Below are positions 32,766-41,333 of a stretch of 64,000 bases of DNA, one piece after another. Source of the stretch: Casp-actino8 sp001510455 (lineage in GTDB: Bacteria > Actinomycetota > Acidimicrobiia > Acidimicrobiales > Ilumatobacteraceae); assembly GCA_027592035.1 (NCBI GenBank), contig JAQCIK010000001.1, positions 175,144 to 239,143 on the forward strand, in the 5' to 3' direction. Positions within the stretch are counted from its first letter, which is position 1. Every line of letters starts with the position of its first letter. The position numbers and the translations under genes were made by a program. Below the pieces are notes generated by a model. That model was not told the DNA's origin. It made no database searches and saw nothing but the letters and a program-made list of their open reading frames with translations.

Positions 32766-33064
32766 GGGGTCTCACCGTCACTCTTGTTGTCGTCACTCTT
32801 GTCGTCGTCGATCGGAGCGTCGTGCATCGGTTCGTCCATGACCTTCTTGACGGCATCGGTCGTCATCTGAGCGGTCTCGCGAAGCTCGCGCATCGGCTCG
32901 TCGAAGGCCTCCTTGAACTCGCTCTGGAAACCCTTGCTCACCCGACGGAGCTCGCCGTAGACACGCCCGAAACGACGAATCGCCTCGGGAAGCTTCTCCG
33001 GCCCGAGAACGACCAGCGCCAGCAGCAGGATGATCACGATCTCGCTGCCCGACAGGTTGAACAC
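32762..33064 (-). CDS. tatA: Sec-independent protein translocase TatA/TatB subunit
   Basis: A 100-residue single-pass protein. Seen: MFNLSGSEIVIILLLALVVL followed by GPEKLPEAIRRFGRVYG. This GPEKLP sequence is diagnostic of TatA/TatB, with a C-terminal amphipathic helix and an acidic tail. The helix length and the EKLPE motif look more TatB-like than a short TatA; no other Tat A/B gene is in the window. GTG start at 33064 with TAGACT at 6 nt spacing. First gene of the tatA-tatC-helY operon. Confidence 0.87.
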   Translation of the reverse strand: MFNLSGSEIVIILLLALVVLGPEKLPEAIRRFGRVYGELRRVSKGFQSEFKEAFDEPMRELRETAQMTTDAVKKVMDEPMHDAPIDDDKSDDNKSDGETP

Positions 33065-33070
33065 ACGACG

Positions 33071-33076
33071 AGTCTA
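33071..33076 (-). promoter_or_regulatory. -10 hexamer of tatA operon, leaderless spacing
   Basis: TAGACT on the minus strand, 6 nt before the GTG at 33064. Confidence 0.5.
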
Positions 33077-33099
33077 GGGACCTCTGCCATCATGGACTC

Positions 33100-33816
33100 G
33101 TGCAGCAACGACTGCCCTCACGCCTCGACCCTCCCATCGGTTTCGCACATCGAGGCGCTCGCGCCCACGCCCCCGAGAACACTCTCGAAGCCTTTCTCCT
33201 CGCGCAACGTCTCGGAGCCACGGGACTCGAAACCGATGCCTGGATCACCGCCGACGGAGTCGTCGTTCTCGATCACGACGGCGTCGTGGGCGGTCGGCTG
33301 CGACGACGACCGATCTCGGAACTCTCCCGACGGCAGTTGCCCGATCACATCCCATCGATTTCCGAACTCATCGAGAACTCCGATCGGCGACTGCACATCA
33401 GTGTCGACGTGAAGGATCCCGCCGCCCTCTCGGCCCTGATCGACCAGTGCCGAGAAGTCGACCGCGACATCGAGACCCGCCTCTGGCTCTGTCATCACGA
33501 CTGGAATCTGGTGGCGTCCTGGCGACGACTCACCGACGCTCGACTCGTCGATTCGTGTCGATTCTCGAAGATGAGTGAAGGTCCGGAACGGCGGGCGCTC
33601 TCGTTGCGCAAGGCCGGCATCGACGCGATCAACATGCACCATTCGGACTGGAACGGTGGCCTGGTGACTCTCTTCCACCGATTCGACCTGTACACCTTCG
33701 GCTGGGACATGCAACAGGAGCACGTCCTGCGGGAGTGCCTTCGCATGGGACTCGACGCGATCTACAGCGATTGGACCGATCGAATGATGGAGGTCATCGC
33801 GCTCGAGACCGGCTGA
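33100..33816 (+). CDS. Glycerophosphodiester phosphodiesterase (GDPD)
   Basis: A 238-residue GDPD TIM-barrel enzyme that splits glycerophosphodiesters to glycerol-3-phosphate and an alcohol. Seen: IGFAHRGARAHAPENTLEAF (catalytic HRG and the PENT motif), ETDAWITADGVVVLDHDGVV with the ExD metal pair and the second His, and SDWTDRMMEV near the C-terminus. No signal peptide, so it is cytoplasmic. GTG start at 33100 with CATCAT at 6 nt (weak -10), divergent from tatA. A paralogue lies at 58946. Confidence 0.87.
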   Translation: MQQRLPSRLDPPIGFAHRGARAHAPENTLEAFLLAQRLGATGLETDAWITADGVVVLDHDGVVGGRLRRRPISELSRRQLPDHIPSISELIENSDRRLHISVDVKDPAALSALIDQCREVDRDIETRLWLCHHDWNLVASWRRLTDARLVDSCRFSKMSEGPERRALSLRKAGIDAINMHHSDWNGGLVTLFHRFDLYTFGWDMQQEHVLRECLRMGLDAIYSDWTDRMMEVIALETG

Positions 33817-33831
33817 GTCTCTCGTTCGGCC

Positions 33832-34524
33832 TCAGAGAAAAGCCCACGCCGAGAACGGCCAGATCACCACGAAGGCCCGGCCCCGGATCTTGTCGATCTC
33901 GATCGGCCCGAAATCGCGGCTGTCGAAGCTCTGCAAACGGTTGTCTCCCATGACGAACACCATGTCGTCCGGAACGCTGAGGGCCGTTGCGTCCGTGTGC
34001 GACCCGCAACGCGCCACGGGATCGATCCGAGACTGAACCTCGTCGTCGAGGTACGGCTCCTCGAGCCGCACCCCGTCGATGTACACGACACACGATCTGA
34101 TCTCGAGTGTCTCCCCGGGCAACGCGATGACCCGCTTGATGAGGTCGTCATGACGATCGGGCGACGTGACTCGGTCGAACACGACAACGTCCCCTCGATT
34201 CACGTCGTGCAGGCGGTACGAGAGCTTGTTGACGAGGACACGATCCTGAGGCTGGAGGGTCGCCTCCATACTCGGGCCGTCGATGTAGTACTGCTGGAAG
34301 AGGAAGAGGCGTATGACGAGGGCCGCGACGATCGCGATGGCCACCACGGCGACCCACTCGCCGATGGTTCGAGCCAGACGGGAACCGGGATCTCTCGGAG
34401 CATCTTCTTCCGAGAGCGAGCGATCGAGTTCGGCGATCGACGGACCACCGATGGGCGTTGCGTCGTTCGACGTTGCATCGGCTCCGGAATCCACCGACGA
34501 CACGGTATCGGAACGTTCGTTCAC
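33832..34524 (-). CDS. lepB: Signal peptidase I
   Basis: A 230-residue type I signal peptidase. Seen: a basic N-terminus, one membrane helix (WVAVVAIAIVAALVIRLFLF), the catalytic Ser in YIDGPSMEATLQPQDRV, the catalytic Lys in VLVNKLSYRLHDVNRGDVVV and the GDNRLQSFDSRDFGPI box. It acts on the outer face of the membrane. It overlaps the pafA stop by 4 nt. In Mycobacterium this slot after pafA holds pafB and pafC, so lepB here is an unusual neighbour of the pupylation genes. Confidence 0.93.
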   Translation of the reverse strand: MNERSDTVSSVDSGADATSNDATPIGGPSIAELDRSLSEEDAPRDPGSRLARTIGEWVAVVAIAIVAALVIRLFLFQQYYIDGPSMEATLQPQDRVLVNKLSYRLHDVNRGDVVVFDRVTSPDRHDDLIKRVIALPGETLEIRSCVVYIDGVRLEEPYLDDEVQSRIDPVARCGSHTDATALSVPDDMVFVMGDNRLQSFDSRDFGPIEIDKIRGRAFVVIWPFSAWAFL

Positions 34525-35879
34525 AGCGAGGCGATCAGCTTCTCGACGCGTTCGTCACGGCTGCGGAACGGGTCCTTGCACAGGACCGTTCTCTGGGCCT
34601 GATCGTTGAGCTTCAGATGCACCCAATCGACGGTGTAATCGCGCTTCTTCTCCTTGGCCGCCCGGATGAACTCTCCCCGTAGGCGGGCGCGAGTGTTCTG
34701 CGGAGGTTCCGTGAGAGCGGTCTCGATGTCGACATCGGAGGTGACACGCTCGACGAGCCCCCGCGACTGCAACTTGTAGAACAAGCCGCGTGACGTGTCG
34801 ATGTCGTGGTACTGCAGATCGACGAGTTGAGACCTCGGGTCGCCGAGTCCGAGCCCGTGCCGCTTCCGATAGGACTCGATCAGGTGCCACTTGATGACCC
34901 AATCAACCTCGCGATCCAGTTTGAGGGGATCGTTCTCGATCGCCGTCACGCAGTGCTCCCACATCTCGAGCGCCTTCTGCTCGAGCGGAGGAAATCCCTT
35001 CGTGTCGGCGTACCGAAGTGCACGATCGAGATATTCGCGTTGAATGTCGAGGGCACTCACTTCGCGACCGTTCGCCAGGACGACGGTGCGACGGCACGTG
35101 GGATCGTGGCTGATGTCGCGGATGGCGCGTATGGGGTTCTCGAGTGACATGTCGCGAAGAACCACCCGAGGATCCTCGAGCATCCGGAGCATGCAAGCGG
35201 TCGACCCGATCTTCAGGAACGTGGTGTACTCGCTCATGTTGGAGTCACCGACGATCACGTGCAGACGCCGGTAACGCTCGGCATCGGCGTGCGGCTCGTC
35301 ACGAGTGTTGATGATCGGTCGGCTCCTCGTCGTGGCCGACGACATCGTTTCCCAGATGTGATCGGCTCTCTGTGTGATCGAGTACACCGGCCCACGCGCG
35401 GTCTGAACGATCTTTCCGGCACCAGTGAAGATCTGACGACTCACGAGGAAGGGAATCAGGACCTCGGCATGACGAGATCCGTCGTCACCTCGACTCGTGA
35501 GGTAGTTCTCGTGGCACCCGTAACTGTTGCCGGCCGAATCGGTGTTGTTCTTGAAGAGGTAGACCGTGCCCCGAATCCCCTCGTCCCTCAACCGCTCTTC
35601 GGCCGAGGCAGCGAGTGATTCGAGGATTCTCTCTCCGGCCTTGTCGTGCACGACGGCGTCGTAGATCGAATCGCACTCGGGTGTCGCGTACTCGGGGTGC
35701 GATCCCACGTCGAGATACAGGCGCGATCCGTTCTCGAGGAACACGTTCGAGCTTCGTCCCCACGAAACGACCTTGCGGAAGAGATAACGCGCGACCTCAT
35801 CGGGACTGAGCCGACGCTGACCCCGCAAGGTACACGTGACGCCGTACTCGTTCTCGATCCCGAAGATGCGACGCTCCAT
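34521..35879 (-). CDS. pafA: Pup-protein ligase PafA
   Basis: A 452-residue ligase that attaches Pup through its C-terminal glutamate to substrate lysines, using ATP. Seen: RRIFGIENEYGVTCTLRGQR (N-terminal catalytic Glu strand), YATPECDSIYDAVVHDKAGE, NNTDSAGNSYGCHENYLTSR, TRDEPHADAERYRRLHVIVG and DYTVDWVHLKLNDQAQRT. Length matches PafA (about 450-480) and it lacks the long Dop loop. The ATG at 35879 has a TAGGTT at 6 nt spacing, so it is probably transcribed separately from prcA. Confidence 0.95.
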   Translation of the reverse strand: MERRIFGIENEYGVTCTLRGQRRLSPDEVARYLFRKVVSWGRSSNVFLENGSRLYLDVGSHPEYATPECDSIYDAVVHDKAGERILESLAASAEERLRDEGIRGTVYLFKNNTDSAGNSYGCHENYLTSRGDDGSRHAEVLIPFLVSRQIFTGAGKIVQTARGPVYSITQRADHIWETMSSATTRSRPIINTRDEPHADAERYRRLHVIVGDSNMSEYTTFLKIGSTACMLRMLEDPRVVLRDMSLENPIRAIRDISHDPTCRRTVVLANGREVSALDIQREYLDRALRYADTKGFPPLEQKALEMWEHCVTAIENDPLKLDREVDWVIKWHLIESYRKRHGLGLGDPRSQLVDLQYHDIDTSRGLFYKLQSRGLVERVTSDVDIETALTEPPQNTRARLRGEFIRAAKEKKRDYTVDWVHLKLNDQAQRTVLCKDPFRSRDERVEKLIASL

Positions 35880-35885
35880 GCGGGA

Positions 35886-35891
35886 AACCTA
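35886..35891 (-). promoter_or_regulatory. -10 hexamer of pafA, leaderless spacing
   Basis: TAGGTT on the minus strand, 6 nt before the ATG at 35879; divides the proteasome genes into two units. Confidence 0.5.
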
Positions 35892-35940
35892 GTCCGACAC
35901 TCCGCTCGATCAGACCCGGGCACCGACGAACGTCTCGTCG

Positions 35941-36630
35941 TCAGCCGCCAGATGTACCGAGAATCGGTGCAACCTCGGCGTCGTCGAGTCGAGCGAAGCA
36001 ACGTCGTCCGTTGCCCCGCGACAGGACAGCCACTTCGATGTCGTCGGCCGACAGCTCACGATCGGGCCCGGACAGGGCGGCGACGGCGACCGGAAGGGCC
36101 TCGCTCAGTACGTGACCGGCCGACCACGACGCCGAGAGTCGCTCGGCGATCGCCTCGGCATCACCACCGAGGACACTCGTCCCGCTCTCGTCGACGAGAG
36201 TGCCGTCGTAGAGAATGTGGAAGAGCTGATCGTCTTCGGGCCGCGTCCCGACCTCGGCCACCAGAATCTCGACTTCGAGAGGCTTCAGTTCGTGCGTGAA
36301 CGTCTGGCCGAGGATCTGGGCGTAATCGTTGGCGAGGCTCCTCGCTTCCACGTCGTCTCGAGAATACGAATACCCCTTCACGTCGGCGTTGCGCACTCCG
36401 AAACGACGAAGTTGATCGAACTCGTTGTACTTTCCGACTCCCGCGAACGCGATGCGGTCGTAGATCTCGCTGATCTTGCGCAGTGTGTTGGAGGGGTTCT
36501 CGGCGACCAAGAGAATCCCGTCGGCGTACTGGAGGGCCACCATGGCTCGCCCACGTGCGATCCCCTTGCGGGCGTAGTCGGCCCGATCCTTCATCATCTG
36601 TTCGGGAGCGACGTAGAACGGCATGTTCAT
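35941..36630 (-). CDS. prcA: 20S proteasome alpha subunit
   Basis: A 229-residue alpha-ring subunit without catalytic Thr. Seen: MNMPFYVAPEQMMKDRADYA with the gate region, KGIARGRAMVALQYADGILL (alpha-subunit signature), VAENPSNTLRKISEIYDRIA and GVGKYNEFDQLRRFGV. The ATG at 36630 overlaps the prcB stop (ATGA) and has GGAGGT about 6 nt upstream, which decides the start over the internal ATG at 36624. It assembles with PrcB and receives substrate from the Mpa/ARC ring. Confidence 0.95.
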   Translation of the reverse strand: MNMPFYVAPEQMMKDRADYARKGIARGRAMVALQYADGILLVAENPSNTLRKISEIYDRIAFAGVGKYNEFDQLRRFGVRNADVKGYSYSRDDVEARSLANDYAQILGQTFTHELKPLEVEILVAEVGTRPEDDQLFHILYDGTLVDESGTSVLGGDAEAIAERLSASWSAGHVLSEALPVAVAALSGPDRELSADDIEVAVLSRGNGRRCFARLDDAEVAPILGTSGG

Positions 36631-37430
36631 GACGACACCTCCCGTGAGGACCGATGCTCGTCGGAAATTCGTTCGAAGACCGTCCGCAACCGCTCGTCGT
36701 CGACCCGACGCCAACCGTCGGAATCGATGACGGCAACCACGGGATAGATACCGCGCAGAACGTCGGGGCCTCCGGTCGCGGCGTCGACGTCGGCTGCCTC
36801 GAACAGCGCCCGACAGGCCAGATCGACCGCTTCGCCACTCGCGAGATTCGGTCGATACCCGACCTTCAGGACCGTGGCGGCCGGCCCACCCCCCGACCCG
36901 GTGGCCACGAACTCGCGTTCTTCGTATCGTCCTCCGGTCACGTCGAAGTCCCACAGCCGTCCGGTGCGCCGAAGCGGGTCGTATCCGGCGAAGATCGGAA
37001 CCACGGCCAACCCTTGCATCGCCGCCCCGAGATTGGCCTTGACCATCTGAGAGAGCTGGTTGGCCTTGCCTTCGAGACTGATCGGTCGACCATCGAGTTT
37101 CTCGTAGTGCTCGAGCTGCAACTGGAACAACTTGATCATCTCCATCGCCACACCCGCGGTGCCCGAGATGGCGACACCACTGTGACGATCGGCCGGCACG
37201 ACTTTTTCCATCTCACGATTCGAGATGCGATGACCCATCGTGGCGCGGCGATCCCCTGCCATCACCACGCCGTCGACACAACGAAGGGCGAGCACGGTCG
37301 TTCCGTGGGGCGCGCCCTCGACCCGCGGAGTACCAGCCGGCGCGGAGAACGGGTCGAGCCCGACCGATCTCAACAAGTCCGTGAATCCGCTTCCGGGATC
37401 GCTGTCGGGACCGAAGAGAGGGACCTTCAC
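36627..37430 (-). CDS. prcB: 20S proteasome beta subunit (catalytic)
   Basis: A 267-residue precursor. The propeptide of 43 residues ends PRVEGAPHG and is cleaved before Thr44, giving the mature N-terminus TTVLALRCVDGVVMAGDRRA with the nucleophile Thr1. The lysine in the MEKVVPAD/SGVAISGTAGVAMEM region and the SGGGPAATVLKVGY-type loop are also seen. Length matches actinobacterial PrcB. It starts 3 nt after pup and overlaps prcA by 4 nt, so pup-prcB-prcA form one translational unit. Confidence 0.96.
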   Translation of the reverse strand: MKVPLFGPDSDPGSGFTDLLRSVGLDPFSAPAGTPRVEGAPHGTTVLALRCVDGVVMAGDRRATMGHRISNREMEKVVPADRHSGVAISGTAGVAMEMIKLFQLQLEHYEKLDGRPISLEGKANQLSQMVKANLGAAMQGLAVVPIFAGYDPLRRTGRLWDFDVTGGRYEEREFVATGSGGGPAATVLKVGYRPNLASGEAVDLACRALFEAADVDAATGGPDVLRGIYPVVAVIDSDGWRRVDDERLRTVFERISDEHRSSREVSS

Positions 37431-37433
37431 CTC

Positions 37434-37637
37434 TCACTCACCACCCTTTTGAACGTAACTCTTCACGAAGTCCTCGGCGTTGGTCTCGAGAACATCGTCG
37501 ATCTCGTCGAGGATGTCGTCCATTTCGGCCTTCAACCGATCACCTTGCTCGGTCGTGGCGTCGAGCTCACCCTCGGGTGACTCGACCCTCGACGAGTCCC
37601 GGTCGCTTCCCTTGGAACGCTGGATTCGCTCGGCCAT
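37434..37637 (-). CDS. pup: Prokaryotic ubiquitin-like protein Pup, ending in GGE
   Basis: A 67-residue, mostly disordered protein with an N-terminal basic stretch and a C-terminal coiled-coil region (GDRLKAEMDDILDEIDDVLE). The last residues are VQKGGE. In mycobacteria Pup ends in GGQ and must be deamidated by Dop; here the conjugation-ready Glu is encoded. The coiled coil should dock on the N-terminal helices of the ATPase at 39183. It lies 4 nt before prcB and 49 nt after dop, with GAGGAGG upstream of the start. Confidence 0.95.
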   Translation of the reverse strand: MAERIQRSKGSDRDSSRVESPEGELDATTEQGDRLKAEMDDILDEIDDVLETNAEDFVKSYVQKGGE

Positions 37638-37686
37638 GATCGCCTCCTCGGCTACATCCTGCCAGCGACCGGCGCCGATGCCATCG

Positions 37687-39165
37687 TCAGTCCCCCAGTC
37701 GTGCGAGCAACTCGGTCACGTCGGCACTTCGTTCCACGAGATCGCCCACCAGGTCACGGGTGCCACGAAGTGGTTCCATCATCGGAACTCGACGGAGCGG
37801 GTCGCGCCCCACGTCGAAGACGATGCTGTCCCAGTTCGCGGCCACCACGCTCTCGGGCCACTTGGCCAGCACTCGGCCCCGGAAGAACGCACGCGTGTCA
37901 TCGGGCGGTTCGGTCATGGCCCGCCTCACGTCGTTCGGGTCGCACGTCACCCGAAGTCCGACCCGGGCCGAGATCGACTTCTCGGGACGCATGTCGTGAT
38001 ACTGAAGATCGAGGGCCTTGGTCCGTACGTCGTAACCGCGAAGGCCGTGCCGATCGGCATACGCGTCGACGACCCGTTTCTTGGCCACCCAGTCGACCAC
38101 GTCGGCGACCGACTCCGGGTCCGACGTCAAACCCTCGAGAACCTCCCGCCATCCGGCCAGGATCGACACACCGTCACCTCCGAGACACTCGAGCCCGTGG
38201 GTCCCGGCGTAGCGCTCGGCCATCTCGAAGAGCGCCCATTGCACATCGAGTGCGGTCATTCGCTCACCGGTTCGCAGCGCGACCATCTGACGCAGAGTCG
38301 GATCGTGGCTGACCTCTCGGATCGCTCTCACGGGATCGACCAACGACAGATCACGATCGATCGCTCCGTCCTCGATCATCGCCAGGACGAGTGACGTCGT
38401 ACCGAGTTTGAGGAACGTGGCGACCTCGGACAGGTTCGCGTCGCCGACGATCACGTGCAGACGTCGGTACTTGAGTGGGTCGCAGTGGGGTTCGTCGCGT
38501 GTGTTGACGATCGGCCGCTTCAACGTGGTCTCGAGTCCGACCTCCTCCTCGAAGAAATCGGCCCGCTGACTGATCTGGAACGCGACATCGGACGGTGAAT
38601 CACCGGGGAATTCCGATCCCACCTTGCCCGCTCCGGTGAACACCTGTCGAGTGACGAAGTGCGGAGTGATCTCGCTCACCAGTCGCCCGAAGGGAACTCC
38701 GCGATCGAGGAGATAGTTCTCGTGGCAGCCGTAGCTGTTGCCTTTGCCGTCACTGTTGTTCTTGTGGAGCAGCAACTCGCTGCCCTCCGGCATCACCGAA
38801 CGGACGAGAGACATCGAGCGCCGGACGATCTCCTCAGCAGCTCGGTCGTAGAGAGTCGCCTGACTCGCACTTCGACATTCGGGAGTCGAGATCTCGGGAT
38901 GAGCGTGGTCGACGTAGTACCGAGATCCGTTGGTGAGAACCGCGTTCACGAGCTGTGGTTCGACCTCCGGGGCGAGGGAGTCCTCCCACGAGAAGCCGCG
39001 GGCGTCCTGCCCCGGATGCTCGTCGACGAAATCCCAGTCGATGCGATGAGCAGCGGCCACGTAGGAGTTGATGAGCACCGACGATGCCGCGACCGGGTTC
39101 GGGTCGGCTCCCCGAACCAGGATGCCGTATTCGGTCTCGATACCACAGACCTTCGGGATCGCCAT
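37687..39165 (-). CDS. dop: Pup deamidase/depupylase Dop
   Basis: A 492-residue homologue of PafA that removes Pup from substrates and (where Pup ends in Gln) deamidates it. Seen: PKVCGIETEYGILVRGADPN, YYVDHAHPEISTPECRSASQ, HKNNSDGKGNSYGCHENYLL, NTRDEPHCDPLKYRRLHVIV and RAFFRGRVLAKWPESVVAAN. The extra length over PafA includes the Dop loop near residues 45-60 (VDEHPGQDARGFSWEDSLAP). Since Pup here ends in GGE, depupylation is probably its main activity. ATG at 39165, 17 nt after the ATPase stop. Confidence 0.94.
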   Translation of the reverse strand: MAIPKVCGIETEYGILVRGADPNPVAASSVLINSYVAAAHRIDWDFVDEHPGQDARGFSWEDSLAPEVEPQLVNAVLTNGSRYYVDHAHPEISTPECRSASQATLYDRAAEEIVRRSMSLVRSVMPEGSELLLHKNNSDGKGNSYGCHENYLLDRGVPFGRLVSEITPHFVTRQVFTGAGKVGSEFPGDSPSDVAFQISQRADFFEEEVGLETTLKRPIVNTRDEPHCDPLKYRRLHVIVGDANLSEVATFLKLGTTSLVLAMIEDGAIDRDLSLVDPVRAIREVSHDPTLRQMVALRTGERMTALDVQWALFEMAERYAGTHGLECLGGDGVSILAGWREVLEGLTSDPESVADVVDWVAKKRVVDAYADRHGLRGYDVRTKALDLQYHDMRPEKSISARVGLRVTCDPNDVRRAMTEPPDDTRAFFRGRVLAKWPESVVAANWDSIVFDVGRDPLRRVPMMEPLRGTRDLVGDLVERSADVTELLARLGD

Positions 39166-39182
39166 CGGACGTCGATCCTGCC

Positions 39183-40895
39183 CTACAAGTACTGCCCGGT
39201 GGCCGCCCGTTCGATCGCGCGTCCTCCCGAGAGTTCCGACGTGACCCGACCCTCGTCGACCAACGTTCGGATGAAGACGATGCGCTCACCCTTTTTGCCC
39301 GAGATCTTCGCCCAGTCGTCGGGGTTGGTGGTGTTGGGAAGATCTTCGTGCTCCCGGAACTCCTGGCGAATCGACTCGAGAAGATCGCTGGTGGCCACAC
39401 CGCTCGCTCCACCGCCGATGAAACGCTTGATGGCGACCTTCTTGGCCCGTCGCACCACGTTCTCGATCATGGCCCCGGACGCGAAGTCTCGATAGAACAG
39501 CACCTCTTTGTCACCGTTGGCGTACGTGACCTCGAGAAACCGGTTGGCGGGATCGTCGCGATACATCTCGTCGACGGTTGCGTCGATCATGCGTGCAACG
39601 GCCTCTTCGATCGAACCGGCCGCGGATATCTCGCCATCGGAGATCGGCAGGTCGGTGGTCAGGTACCGAGAGAAGATCTGTCGAGCCGCATCAGCGCTCG
39701 GCCGTTCGATCTTGATCTTGACGTCGAGGCGGCCCGGCCGAAGGATCGCTGGGTCGATCAGATCCTCACGATTCGTCGCTCCGATCACGATGACGTTGCG
39801 CAACCCTTCGACACCGTCGATCTCGGCCAGTAGCTGTGGAACGATGGTCGACTCCATGTCGGACGAGATGCCAGTGCCTCGGGTTCGGAACATCGAGTCC
39901 ATCTCGTCGAAGAACACGATCACCGGCCAGCCCTCTTCACTCTTCTCACGGGCCCGCTGGAACACCAGACGGATCTGACGCTCGGTCTCACCGACGTACT
40001 TGTTGAGAAGTTCGGGACCCTTGATGTTGATGAAGTAACTCCGACCCTTCTCGTCACCGGTCGCCGCCGCGACCTTGCGAGCCAGGCTGTTGGCGACCGC
40101 TTTGGCGATCAGCGTCTTGCCGCATCCCGGTGGGCCGTACAGCAGAATCCCCTTCGGAGCGGGCAGTCGGTACTCGGCGAAAAGATCCTGATGAAGGAAC
40201 GGCAGTTCGACAGCGTCGGCGATCTGCTCGATCTGATCGTCGAGACCTCCGATGTCTCCGTAGCTGATGTCGGGAACCTCTTCCAGGAGGAGTTCGTCGA
40301 CTTCGGGGCGCGGCAATTTCTCGACGAGCAACTGGGACCGGCCGTCCCGTCGGACCGAATCACCGGCTCGCAAACGAGCCCCGCGGAGTGAGTCGGCGAA
40401 TTCACAGACGGCCTCTTCGTCGGCCCGACCGACGACGATGGCTCTCACCCCGTCCTCGAGAACCTCCTTCACCGTCACGACGTCCCCGATCCCCTCGGGT
40501 CGGCGCACGAGAATGACGTTCAGGCTCTCGTTCAACACGACCTCGGCACCGAGATCGACGTCGTCGACCTCGATCTCGGGATGCACGTTCACTCGCATCT
40601 TGCGGCCGCTCGACAGAACGTCGACCGTGCGATCGTCATTACGCCCGACCACGACCCCGTAGGCCGACGGTGGTTGGGACAACTTGTCGACCTCGTCACG
40701 GAGATTGGCGATGTGTTCACGCGCCTCTCTCAGTGTGAAGCTCAGCTTCTCGTTCTTGGCGATCTCTTGTGCCAAATGGCCCTTCGTCTCGAGGAGACGT
40801 TCTTCGAGTTGACGCAGGCGGACCGGCACCTCGGCCAGGCGGCGTCGGAGATCGTCGTCGGAGTCGTGGGCGGGTCGATTGTCGTCGGCAGCCAT
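39183..40895 (-). CDS. mpa: Proteasome-associated AAA ATPase ARC/Mpa
   Basis: A 570-residue hexameric unfoldase feeding the 20S core. Seen: an N-terminal coiled coil (RRRLAEVPVRLRQLEERLLE), tandem OB domains, Walker A GPPGCGKTLIAKAVANSLAR, Walker B VIVFFDEMDSMFRTRGTGIS, the arginine fingers, and the C-terminal GQYL. In mycobacterial Mpa the last three residues (QYL) dock into the alpha ring; the same ending occurs here. ATG at 40895 with GAGGAGGT close upstream and a TAGGTT -10 at 40914-40919. First gene of the mpa-dop-pup-prcB-prcA operon. Confidence 0.95.
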   Translation of the reverse strand: MAADDNRPAHDSDDDLRRRLAEVPVRLRQLEERLLETKGHLAQEIAKNEKLSFTLREAREHIANLRDEVDKLSQPPSAYGVVVGRNDDRTVDVLSSGRKMRVNVHPEIEVDDVDLGAEVVLNESLNVILVRRPEGIGDVVTVKEVLEDGVRAIVVGRADEEAVCEFADSLRGARLRAGDSVRRDGRSQLLVEKLPRPEVDELLLEEVPDISYGDIGGLDDQIEQIADAVELPFLHQDLFAEYRLPAPKGILLYGPPGCGKTLIAKAVANSLARKVAAATGDEKGRSYFINIKGPELLNKYVGETERQIRLVFQRAREKSEEGWPVIVFFDEMDSMFRTRGTGISSDMESTIVPQLLAEIDGVEGLRNVIVIGATNREDLIDPAILRPGRLDVKIKIERPSADAARQIFSRYLTTDLPISDGEISAAGSIEEAVARMIDATVDEMYRDDPANRFLEVTYANGDKEVLFYRDFASGAMIENVVRRAKKVAIKRFIGGGASGVATSDLLESIRQEFREHEDLPNTTNPDDWAKISGKKGERIVFIRTLVDEGRVTSELSGGRAIERAATGQYL

Positions 40896-40913
40896 CGAAA
40901 CCTCCTCATCGGC

Positions 40914-40919
40914 AACCTA
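40914..40919 (-). promoter_or_regulatory. -10 hexamer of the mpa-dop-pup-prcBA operon
   Basis: TAGGTT on the minus strand, 18 nt before the ATG at 40895, predicting a leader of about 11 nt that carries the ribosome site GAGGAGGT. Confidence 0.4.
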
Positions 40920-40959
40920 CACGGCATCAGCCGACCGTGCGACGGCGGACCCTGCTGTG

Positions 40960-40994
40960 TAAGATCGGTCGGAGTCGGTACGGGAGTGCCGTAC
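40960..40994 (+). promoter_or_regulatory. Putative ferredoxin promoter and adjoining hairpin
   Basis: TAAGAT (40960-40965) is a possible -10 with a poor -35. Just downstream GTACGG (40978-40983) and CCGTAC (40989-40994) form a 6-bp inverted repeat with a 5-nt loop near the expected start of a roughly 80-nt leader. Either an operator half-site pair or an mRNA hairpin. Confidence 0.3.
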
Positions 40995-41052
40995 GCAACA
41001 CCTGCCAACGAGCGCCCCCCGGGCCCGTCGACACGAGGAGAGCACGAGAACT

Positions 41053-41298
41053 ATGAAGGTCTGGATCGATCAGGATCTCTGCACCGGCGACGGTCTGTGC
41101 GAGGAAATCGCACCTGACGTCTTCACTCTTCTCGACGACGGCCTTGCCTACGTCAAGGAAGGCGACAAGATCTACGCGACCGCCAAGGGCAACCCGCAGG
41201 GTGCCGATGGCCTCGCCGAGATCCCCGACGGTCAGCTCGACGGTGTGATCGAGTCCGCCGAGGAATGCCCCGGCGAGTGCATCTTCATCGAACCCTGA
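41053..41298 (+). CDS. Small ferredoxin, 3Fe-4S/4Fe-4S type
   Basis: An 81-residue ferredoxin. Cys lie at 10, 16, 72 and 76: CTGDGLCEEIAPDVF at the front (C-x5-C, with x-G-x-C) and ECPGECIFIEP at the end. Single-cluster actinobacterial ferredoxins use C-x5-C and C-P; the extra Cys76 replaces the usual Ala. It may serve as an electron donor for a P450 (59724) or the desaturase (1660), which is inference. It is divergent from the proteasome operon. The ATG is preceded by GAGGAGAGCACGAGAACT, so it has a conventional ribosome site. Confidence 0.88.
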   Translation: MKVWIDQDLCTGDGLCEEIAPDVFTLLDDGLAYVKEGDKIYATAKGNPQGADGLAEIPDGQLDGVIESAEECPGECIFIEP

Positions 41299-41333
41299 TC
41301 GTTCCAGTCTCGCTCGCCGACGAGTGACCGGTC

